A stretch of 12,292 nt of DNA, from positions 1 to 12,292 of the forward strand of contig CAJWTF010000115.1 of assembly GCA_913046825.1 (NCBI GenBank), read 5' to 3'. This document shows, piece by piece, positions 6,456-12,292 of the stretch; the stretch's first letter is position 1; each line of letters starts with the position of its first letter. The DNA comes from an uncultured Rickettsiales bacterium (GTDB lineage: Bacteria; Pseudomonadota; Alphaproteobacteria; UBA8366). A program made the translations under genes and the position numbers. Under the pieces are notes generated by a model, which had not been told where the DNA came from, did no database searches, and saw only the letters and a list, made by a program, of their open reading frames with translations.

Positions 6456-7305
6456 GCCAAGCTTCGATACCGCGTATAATTTCGCCTATCTCGACGAGCA
6501 AACGAAGCGGATGATTCGCCGGGCGATCTTGAAGGCGGTGGCGACCCCGGGATACCAGGTACCTTTTGCCAGCCGCGAGATGCCCATGCCTTATGGATGG
6601 GGAACTGGCGGCATCCAAGTGACTGCATCGGTCATCGGGCCAGACGACGTCCTGAAGGTCATCGACCAAGGTTCCGACGACACCACGAACGCTGTCAGCA
6701 TTCGTAAATTCTTCGTTCGGACGACCGGCGTGGAGACCACCGAACAAACTGAAACGGCGACCCTTATTCAAACTCGCCACCGGATCCCCGAAACGCCACT
6801 TCGCGAAGGGCAGATCCTGATCTATCAAGTGCCCATTCCGGAGCCTCTGCGTTTTCTGGAGCCCCGCGAATTAGAAACGCGGCGGATGCATGCGCTCGAA
6901 GACTACGGCCTTATGCATGTGAAACTCTATGAAGATATCTCTCGCTTCGGTCACATCGCGACGACCTATGCCTATCCGGTTCGGGTCGACGGACGTTATG
7001 TAACCGACCCGTCTCCGACGCCGAAATTCGACAATCCGAAGATGGACAACATGCCGGCACTTCAATTGTTCGGCGCCGGCCGTGAGAAGCGTATTTACGC
7101 CATTCCGCCGTATACCGAAGTAAAAAGCTTGGATTTTGACGACCATCCGTTCGAGCTGCCGGAATGGGATACCACCTGCGCGCTCTGCGGTGCGGACGAC
7201 ACCTTCCTCGATGAAGTCATCCTGGATGATGCAGGCGAGCGTATGTTCGTTTGCTCCGACACCGATTACTGCGCCCGCAGGCGAGCGCCGGAGGCTGCGG
7301 AATGA
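6439..7305 (+). CDS. phnJ: PhnJ, radical-SAM carbon-phosphorus lyase
   Basis: PhnJ cleaves the C-P bond of alpha-D-ribose-1-phosphonate-5-phosphate, releasing the alkane (methane from methylphosphonate) and the 5-phosphoribosyl-1,2-cyclic phosphate. The 288-aa product contains the diagnostic cysteine pattern: Cys247, Cys250, Cys272 and Cys278, that is C-X2-C-X21-C-X5-C. E. coli PhnJ has the same spacing at 241, 244, 266 and 272. The glycyl-radical Gly is present as Gly38 in ATPGYQVPF (Gly32 in E. coli). REMPMPYGWGTGGIQ and the YGLMHVKLYEDI block are also standard. The ATG at 6439 has GGAGG (6428-6432) 6 nt upstream. The open frame extends upstream to 6355 inside phnI but that part is not PhnJ. 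The stop overlaps phnK as ATGA. All catalytic residues are in place, so an active enzyme is expected. Confidence 0.96.
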   Translation: MSPPSKPSFDTAYNFAYLDEQTKRMIRRAILKAVATPGYQVPFASREMPMPYGWGTGGIQVTASVIGPDDVLKVIDQGSDDTTNAVSIRKFFVRTTGVETTEQTETATLIQTRHRIPETPLREGQILIYQVPIPEPLRFLEPRELETRRMHALEDYGLMHVKLYEDISRFGHIATTYAYPVRVDGRYVTDPSPTPKFDNPKMDNMPALQLFGAGREKRIYAIPPYTEVKSLDFDDHPFELPEWDTTCALCGADDTFLDEVILDDAGERMFVCSDTDYCARRRAPEAAE

Positions 7306-8084
7306 ACATGCAATCCAAGCCCCTGCTGATTGTGCGGAATCTCAGTTGTTACTATGGCAGCACACGCGGTTGCGAGGATATTTCACTAGATCTGCGCACC
7401 GGTGAAGTTCTTGGCATCGTGGGCGAATCGGGTTCCGGCAAAACAACATTGCTAAAGGCGATATCGGCCCAGCTGGAACCGGATTCTGGCACCGTTCACT
7501 ATCGCGATAGGCGTAACGATTCGATCGATATCTACGAAATATCGGAACCTGAACGGCGGTTTCTTATGCGGACAGATTGGGGCTTCGTGCACCAAAACCC
7601 GCGTGACGGATTACGCATGAGTGTCAGCGCCGGCGCCAATGTCGGTGAACGATTGATGGCGGTCGGATGGCGGCACTACGGTGATATCCGGGATGAAGCG
7701 ATCGGCTGGCTCGAACGTGTCGAGGTGGACGGGGATCGAATCGATAATCTGCCACGCACGTTTTCCGGCGGTATGCAGCAGCGTCTGCAAATTGCCCGCA
7801 ACCTTGTGTCCCGCCCGCGCCTCACCTTTATGGACGAGCCCACGGGCGGCCTCGACGTCTCCGTTCAAGCCCGCCTCCTCGACCTCATTAGAAACCTGGT
7901 CGGTGACCTCGGCTTAGCCGCAATCGTCGTCACGCACGACCTCGCGGTCGCTCGGTTGTTGGCGCATCGGCTTGTCGTGATGAAGGACGGGCGGATCGTT
8001 GAGACCGGGTTGACGGACCAAGTCCTGGACGACCCGCAGCATCCCTATACCCAGCTCCTCGTTTCCTCAATCCTTCAGACATGA
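7302..8084 (+). CDS. phnK: PhnK, ABC-type ATPase of the C-P lyase complex
   Basis: The 260-aa protein is an ABC ATPase close to dipeptide-importer ATPases, as PhnK is. Walker A is GESGSGKT (41-48), the Q-loop Gln is 98, the signature is FSGGMQQ (154-160), Walker B is TFMDEP (175-180) and the switch His is 212 (VTHD). PhnK is not part of a transporter. In the C-P lyase complex it docks on PhnJ and recruits PhnL, and its ATPase is thought to open the core for substrate exchange. The ATG at 7302 overlaps the phnJ stop as ATGA; an in-frame ATG at 7308 would shorten it by two residues. phnL follows after 7 nt. Confidence 0.94.
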   Translation: MNMQSKPLLIVRNLSCYYGSTRGCEDISLDLRTGEVLGIVGESGSGKTTLLKAISAQLEPDSGTVHYRDRRNDSIDIYEISEPERRFLMRTDWGFVHQNPRDGLRMSVSAGANVGERLMAVGWRHYGDIRDEAIGWLERVEVDGDRIDNLPRTFSGGMQQRLQIARNLVSRPRLTFMDEPTGGLDVSVQARLLDLIRNLVGDLGLAAIVVTHDLAVARLLAHRLVVMKDGRIVETGLTDQVLDDPQHPYTQLLVSSILQT

Positions 8085-8091
8085 GGCGCCG

Positions 8092-8769
8092 ATGATGAAT
8101 ATGATCAGCGTCCAAGGCGTCTCGAAATCCTTCACGCTCCATATGCAGGACGGCATGCAGCTCCCTGTCCTCGACGGTCTGGACCTCGAGGTCGCCGCTG
8201 GGGAATGCGTCGCTCTGACCGGCCCCTCCGGTAGCGGAAAAAGCACGCTTATGCGCATGATCTACGGAAACTATCTTTGCTCCGCAGGGAAAATCCGATT
8301 GCAGCATGGCGGAGCGGCAATTGACATCGTCAATACTGATCCGCACCAAATTCTCGAGATACGCCGGCTGACACTCGGTTACGTCAGCCAGTTCCTTAGG
8401 GTCGTGCCTCGGGTCCCAACATTAGACGTTGTTGCCGACCCTTTGGTCGCGGCCGGCTCGGATCGCAGTACCGCACGGGAAACGGCCCGGATTCTCCTGG
8501 CACGCCTGAATTTGCCTGAACGTTTGTGGTCGCTCTCCCCGGTTACATTCTCCGGCGGTGAACAACAGCGCGTCAATATCGCGCGCGGCTTCGCCTATGC
8601 CTTCCCGGTCCTATTGCTCGATGAACCGACAGCCAGCCTCGACGCCGACAATCGGGCTGTGGTTCTCGAACTGATCGAAGAAGCCCGTCATCGAGGTGCG
8701 GCGATCTTGGGGATTTTTCACGATCGGGACGCGCGCGAAGCCGTGTGCACCCGTTCCTTCGACATATAA
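8092..8769 (+). CDS. phnL: PhnL, ABC-type ATPase of the C-P lyase pathway
   Basis: At 225 aa it matches PhnL (226 in E. coli). It resembles LolD/MacB-type ATPases: Walker A GPSGSGKS (44-51), Q-loop Gln100 in YVSQFLRVVPRV, signature FSGGEQQ (153-159), Walker B LLLDEP (174-179) and His210 in the switch. The block QFLRVVPRVPTLDVVADPL is characteristic of PhnL. It is required with PhnG, PhnH and PhnI to form the ribose-phosphonate bond and binds PhnK in the holo-complex. GAGG at 8083-8086, overlapping the phnK stop, is a reasonable ribosome site 5 nt before the ATG. phnM follows after 20 nt. Confidence 0.94.
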   Translation: MMNMISVQGVSKSFTLHMQDGMQLPVLDGLDLEVAAGECVALTGPSGSGKSTLMRMIYGNYLCSAGKIRLQHGGAAIDIVNTDPHQILEIRRLTLGYVSQFLRVVPRVPTLDVVADPLVAAGSDRSTARETARILLARLNLPERLWSLSPVTFSGGEQQRVNIARGFAYAFPVLLLDEPTASLDADNRAVVLELIEEARHRGAAILGIFHDRDAREAVCTRSFDI

Positions 8770-8789
8770 CAATTTCAGGTAGACGCGTG

Positions 8790-9935
8790 ATGGTTAAAGT
8801 ATTCACCAACGCTAAACTGGTCATGGCCGATGAGGTCGTCGACGGTGGAACCCTGCTCGCAGGAAGTGATGGCCGCATTCTAGACATCTCCACGACACCG
8901 GTAGAGGTGACGCACGCAATTGATTGCGAGGGCGATTTCCTCATTCCGGGCCTAATCGAACTTCACACCGACAATCTTGAAAAACACACTACACCTCGTC
9001 CAAAAACCGAATGGCCACCCGTCGCGGCCGTGGTCGCGCATGACTGTCAGCTCGCGGTCTCCGGTATCACGACGGTGTTCGACGCGATTGCGCTCGGATC
9101 CGTGGTCGAGACAAGCGAGCGGGTCCGACAGCTCGCTAGCATGGTCGAGGGCATCACGGAAGCCCGTAGGCAAAATCTCCTGCGTGCCGACCATCTGATA
9201 CATCTGCGGTGCGAGGTCTCCTATCCAAAGCTAAAATGCTTGTTCGACGAATTCGTCAGGCACCCCTTGTTGCGTCTGGTTTCCATTATGGATCACACAC
9301 CCGGCCAGAGGCAGTTCGTCTCGGAGGAACAATATCGCATTTACTATCAAGGAAAATTCGGGCTCTCCGACGAAGAGATGGAAATCTTCACCAACGAGAG
9401 GAAACGGGATCAGGAACGCTACGGCGATGATCATCGTCGCTACGTCGTCGCCACATGTAAAGAACGGAATATCAGTCTCGCAAGCCATGACGATGCAACA
9501 CAGGAACATGTGGACGAAGCCCTGGCCAACGGCATGTCTATAGCGGAATTTCCAACCACGGTGGATGCTGCGAAAGCCTCACATGACGCCGGATTGAAAG
9601 TCATGATGGGCGGGCCGAATATCGTGCGCGGCGGGTCGCATTCGGGCAATGTGTCTGCCCGGGAACTGGCGGTTGAGCGCGTCCTCGACATCGTTTCCAG
9701 CGACTACATTCCGAATAGTATGCTACATGCCGCGTTCAAGCTGACGGATGACCAACACGGTTTCAATTTGCCCCAGGCAATCCGCGCAGTCACGAAGACG
9801 CCGGCCGATGCCGCAAACCTTTACGACCGTGGCGAGATATCGGTTGGAAAACGCGCCGATCTCGTCCGGGTTCGATATGCGTCCGATCTTCCTCTCGTGA
9901 AAGGGGTCTGGCGCGACGGGCAACGCATCGCGTAG
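8790..9935 (+). CDS. phnM: PhnM, ribose-1-phosphonate triphosphate pyrophosphohydrolase
   Basis: PhnM removes pyrophosphate from alpha-D-ribose-1-phosphonate-5-triphosphate to give the 5-phosphate that PhnJ uses. The 381-aa product has normal length (378 in E. coli) and amidohydrolase-superfamily motifs. These include the first metal motif PGLIELHTDNLEKH (His59, Asp61, His66), VSIMDHTPGQRQF in the middle, SLASHDDAT (His-Asp-Asp), and EFPTTVDAAKASHDAGLKV then MGGPNIVRGGSHSGN. It ends GKRADLVRVRYASDLP then LVKGVWRDGQRIA, the same terminus found in the upstream remnant. I chose ATG 8790 because MVKVFTNAKLV is the family N-terminus; the frame is open further upstream, to 8745 inside phnL. The HD gene follows after 14 nt. 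Confidence 0.95.
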   Translation: MVKVFTNAKLVMADEVVDGGTLLAGSDGRILDISTTPVEVTHAIDCEGDFLIPGLIELHTDNLEKHTTPRPKTEWPPVAAVVAHDCQLAVSGITTVFDAIALGSVVETSERVRQLASMVEGITEARRQNLLRADHLIHLRCEVSYPKLKCLFDEFVRHPLLRLVSIMDHTPGQRQFVSEEQYRIYYQGKFGLSDEEMEIFTNERKRDQERYGDDHRRYVVATCKERNISLASHDDATQEHVDEALANGMSIAEFPTTVDAAKASHDAGLKVMMGGPNIVRGGSHSGNVSARELAVERVLDIVSSDYIPNSMLHAAFKLTDDQHGFNLPQAIRAVTKTPADAANLYDRGEISVGKRADLVRVRYASDLPLVKGVWRDGQRIA

Positions 9936-9949
9936 TTCAACGGGAGCCA

Positions 9950-10516
9950 ATGATGTCACCGACGCAAGAAATCGAAAAAGTTCTCCGCACCAACGGCGCA
10001 AAACGATATGGCACAGAAGCGGTCAATCAGCTTCAGCATGCACTGCAATGCGCCACCTTGGCCGAGAGCTCCAACGCCCCTCCGGCACTGATCACGGCCG
10101 CGCTACTCCATGACATTGGTCATTTGGTCGACAATCGCGCCAAAGGCGCCGCCGCGCAGGGAATCGACCGCCGGCACGAACAGATCGGCAGTGCCTATCT
10201 CAAGCAGTGGTTCGCGGATGATGTGGTCGCGCCTGTTGCCCTGCACGTACCGGCAAAACGCTATCTCTGTGCGGCCGACCCTGCCTATTTCGAGAAACTT
10301 TCGCCGGCTTCCGTGCATAGCCTCGAGCTCCAAGGCGGTCAATTCGACCAGGATCAAGCACGCTCTTTCTTTGAGAGAGACTATGCGCCCGATGCAATAC
10401 GATTGCGTCAATGGGATGAAAAAGCGAAAGACCCGGAAGCGAAAACGCCGACGCTGGAACATTTTCTGCGTAACGTCGAACAGCTGACCGCGACGTTTTT
10501 GTCTGCTGTGGAATGA
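9950..10516 (+). CDS. PhnZ-like HD-domain oxygenase of phosphonate operons
   Basis: The 188-aa protein belongs to the HD-domain family found in phosphonate-degradation operons. PhnZ, the characterised relative, is a mixed-valent di-iron oxygenase cleaving alpha-hydroxyphosphonates to phosphate and a carboxylate. Its published active-site residues, as I recall them, are all matched with near-identical spacing: Tyr20, Glu23, His30, His54-Asp55, His58, His76, His99, Lys103 and Asp156. A Ser/Gln-containing loop (SVHSLELQGG, 121-130) lies where PhnZ binds substrate. The substrate is unknown, and no PhnY-type hydroxylase is in the window to make a hydroxyphosphonate. GGGAG (9942-9946) suits the second of two adjacent ATGs (9953) slightly better than the first. 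The stop overlaps the next ATG (ATGA), so it is translated with the operon. Confidence 0.85.
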   Translation: MMSPTQEIEKVLRTNGAKRYGTEAVNQLQHALQCATLAESSNAPPALITAALLHDIGHLVDNRAKGAAAQGIDRRHEQIGSAYLKQWFADDVVAPVALHVPAKRYLCAADPAYFEKLSPASVHSLELQGGQFDQDQARSFFERDYAPDAIRLRQWDEKAKDPEAKTPTLEHFLRNVEQLTATFLSAVE

Positions 10517-11220
10517 AACCACGCTACGCGATTTACTATGTGCCTGATGAGAATTCTCCACTTGGAGAATTTGGTGCACATTGGCTAGGCTGGGATATCA
10601 ATCGCGCGTTAGAGGCCGATTTACTCCCGCTCGCGGGGGTGAATGCCGAAGAGCGCCTCAAACTCATTGAGCACGCCGCGCCTTACGGATTTCACGCAAC
10701 ATTGAAAGCGCCTTTCTTTCTGGCGCCGCAGGCCGTTGAAAACGACCTTTTACGCGACGCGGCGAAACTTGCGCAGATTTTTTCATCGCCGCCAGGCTTC
10801 CCGCTCAAGCTCACGCATTTGGGCCGTTTTTTGGCTCTTACCCCAACCGACTCTCAGCCCGGTATCGACGGTCTCGCAGCGTGCTGCATTACCGAATTAG
10901 ACGCGTTGCGCGCGCCTCTCACAGCCCGCGATCGTGAACGTCGTCGGCCGGAGAAGCTAAGCCGAAAACAAACCGAATTGTTGGACCAGTGGGGCTACCC
11001 CTTTGTCCTCGAGGAATATCGCTTCCACCTGACGCTGACCGGGCCACTTTCAGATGATGCTCGTATTCGCGTTGCGTCACTGATCGCAAACGAACTTGAT
11101 GCGGTCTTAACGCAGACGATTACGCTCGATGCGATAACCGTCGTTCGCCAAGACCGCACCAATGCCCCATTCCGACTTCTGGAACGATTGCCTCTGCGCT
11201 CAAATAAAGAGGCGTCGTAG
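10513..11220 (+). CDS. DUF1045 phosphonate-operon protein, two-histidine (2H) phosphoesterase
   Basis: This 235-aa protein is the DUF1045 family member commonly found at the ends of phn operons. It shows the paired H-x-T/S-L motifs of 2H phosphoesterases: His61-Ala-Thr-Leu in GFHATLKAPF and His172-Leu-Thr-Leu in FHLTLTGPL. These sit about 111 residues apart, as in enzymes that hydrolyse cyclic phosphodiesters. It opens RYAIYYVPDENSPLG, typical of the family. It has no signal peptide, so it acts in the cytoplasm. Its ATG overlaps the HD-gene stop. Because the window lacks phnP, it is a candidate for hydrolysing the 5-phosphoribosyl-1,2-cyclic phosphate made by PhnJ. That role is inference. It appears to be the last gene of the operon. 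Confidence 0.85.
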   Translation: MKPRYAIYYVPDENSPLGEFGAHWLGWDINRALEADLLPLAGVNAEERLKLIEHAAPYGFHATLKAPFFLAPQAVENDLLRDAAKLAQIFSSPPGFPLKLTHLGRFLALTPTDSQPGIDGLAACCITELDALRAPLTARDRERRRPEKLSRKQTELLDQWGYPFVLEEYRFHLTLTGPLSDDARIRVASLIANELDAVLTQTITLDAITVVRQDRTNAPFRLLERLPLRSNKEAS

Positions 11221-11565
11221 CGTTGTGAGATAATATCGATTAGACTGAGCGATAGAATAATGATGATGACGATGGCGGCCGTAACACTACAACACGGTAA
11301 GGCCACACAGTGCACTTGGCTATCGACCACCAGCGCCGGAGAGCATCGTGCCAATGGAACACACGACCACCATGCGCTAACTAACCAACTGGACCACTTC
11401 GTGGCGGCCGATCAATATATCTGAAAAATTCGGTGCGGGTGAAGAATACCTATTCGACATGGAAGTGAAAAATTAATTTTATGAATGAATCATCTTCGTG
11501 AAGCTTATTTTTAATGAACCCGAGCCACCTTTGAGTCTTCCAATTTCATAATATCGAAGTTTAAA
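11221..11565. other. Intergenic region between the phn operon and phoX
   Basis: No gene is supported across 345 bp. A 32-codon stop-to-stop frame (11381-11476) ends in ISEKFGAGEEYLFDMEVKN, which looks faintly coding but is unassigned. A 9-bp direct repeat TGGCGGCCG occurs at 11273-11281 and 11402-11410. From about 11410 onward the sequence turns AT-rich, matching phoX rather than phn. I see no convincing hairpin-plus-T terminator after the DUF1045 gene and no Pho box before phoX, although the phoX promoter should lie here. Confidence 0.4.
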
Positions 11566-12292
11566 ATGCCACGCTTGAAACACTTTTCACCACAAAATCT
11601 AGAGGTATCAAGCCAAGAAAATGATTTTATCTCTGGCAAAAAATTGACTGTTGATCAGGGAGTTTTAGGACCGACCGATTTTGATTTCATTAAAGAAACG
11701 GTTCTTTCCCGCAGAAGCTTCGTGGGCAAGGGTGTTGGTTTAGGGATCGGCGCCTTTGTTATGGGTTCAACTTCTTTACAACCCGTCACAGCGCTTGCAC
11801 AAACTAGTCGCCTCGGTTTTGACGCCGTCCCAGCAAATGGCGCTGATACGATTACGGTACCTCATGATTACACTTGGCAGGTTGTTACAAGATGGGGCGA
11901 CCCAATTTGGTCAGAAGGACAGGATTTTGACGACGTTTCCAGAGGTACTGGGGCTTCTCAAGAGCTTGCAATGGGAGACAACAACGATGGCATGGCACTT
12001 TTTCACAGAGAAGGTCGAAATATCCTAGCCGTCAACAATGAGTATGTGAACCAGAGAATTTTTCATGGAAATCGCTCGTCGGGTAAGCCTGAATCCGCTG
12101 ATGACGTCCGGAAAAACAAAGCGGCTCATGGAGTTACGATAACGGAAATTCGTGAAATTGAAAATCGTTGGGAGGTAGTTAAAGACTCGCCTTTCAACAG
12201 AAAAGTGACCGCAGATACCCTTACCGAAATTACAGGGCCAGCTCGGGGACATGATTTACTTAAAACATCTGCAGACCCGTCCGGAACTAGTT
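11566..12292 (+). CDS. phoX: PhoX-family (DUF839) Tat-exported alkaline phosphatase, N-terminal part
   Basis: The frame runs from ATG 11566 to the window edge, 242 codons, so roughly the first third of a PhoX protein. A long N-terminal region carries the twin-arginine motif SRRSFVGKG (48-56), then a hydrophobic stretch and a likely cleavage site after TALA (78/79). The mature part shows PhoX signatures: RWGDPIW, GDNNDGMALF, NNEYVNQRI, AHGVTITEI, DSPFNRKVTADT and TGPARGHDLLKTSADPSG. PhoX enzymes are calcium-dependent monomeric phosphatases acting on phosphomonoesters outside the cytoplasm and are usually induced by phosphate starvation. Upstream in-frame sequence meets a TGA at 11515-11517 with no other ATG, which supports this start; the ribosome site is weak (GAAG at 11556-11559). 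GC content is visibly lower than in the phn genes. Confidence 0.88.
   Translation, partial: MPRLKHFSPQNLEVSSQENDFISGKKLTVDQGVLGPTDFDFIKETVLSRRSFVGKGVGLGIGAFVMGSTSLQPVTALAQTSRLGFDAVPANGADTITVPHDYTWQVVTRWGDPIWSEGQDFDDVSRGTGASQELAMGDNNDGMALFHREGRNILAVNNEYVNQRIFHGNRSSGKPESADDVRKNKAAHGVTITEIREIENRWEVVKDSPFNRKVTADTLTEITGPARGHDLLKTSADPSGTS

Noticed and set aside
11273..11410. Direct repeat TGGCGGCCG as the ends of an inserted element
   Set aside because: Nine GC-rich bases without inverted ends or a transposase between them may well be chance.

Overview
The window looks like a phosphorus and arsenic handling region from an alphaproteobacterium, probably marine. I infer this from the core phn gene order with an HD-domain gene and a DUF1045 gene at its end, from the ArsJ-type arsenate module, from the PhoX-type phosphatase, and from moderate GC. 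The genus cannot be fixed. Everything convincing reads on the + strand. I recognise no rRNA, tRNA, CRISPR array or insertion sequence.

Left part (1-1145): the wreck of a second, divergent phosphonate (C-P lyase) cluster. A four-fold 11-bp direct repeat resembling a Pho box (153-192) precedes a frameshifted N-terminal scrap of phnC (246-408). That scrap runs straight into the last ~30 codons of phnM (412-501). An open but catalytically broken paralogue of the phosphonate-operon HD oxygenase follows (510-1145).

Arsenic module (1142-3431): an ArsJ-associated glyceraldehyde-3-phosphate dehydrogenase and the ArsJ permease. In this known pathway the dehydrogenase uses arsenate to make 1-arseno-3-phosphoglycerate and ArsJ exports it. 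The dehydrogenase start overlaps the stop of the broken HD gene. A gene-poor stretch of about 0.8 kb follows.

Main operon (4277-11220): phnG-phnH-phnI-phnJ-phnK-phnL-phnM, then a PhnZ-like HD oxygenase with a complete active-site fingerprint, then a DUF1045 two-histidine phosphoesterase. Gaps are short and several junctions are overlaps (ATGA at phnJ/phnK and HD/DUF1045), so this should be one transcript. PhnG/H/I/L attach phosphonate to ribose, PhnM removes pyrophosphate and PhnJ cleaves the C-P bond. The cyclic product then needs a phosphodiesterase. Neither phnP nor phnN is present, so the DUF1045 protein is a candidate substitute. No intact phosphonate transporter (phnCDE) lies in the window.

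Right edge (11566-12292): the N-terminal 242 codons of a Tat-exported PhoX (DUF839) alkaline phosphatase. It is clearly AT-richer than the phn operon and continues beyond the window. Together the region covers phosphonate use, phosphoester use and disposal of the arsenate that enters when phosphate is scarce.
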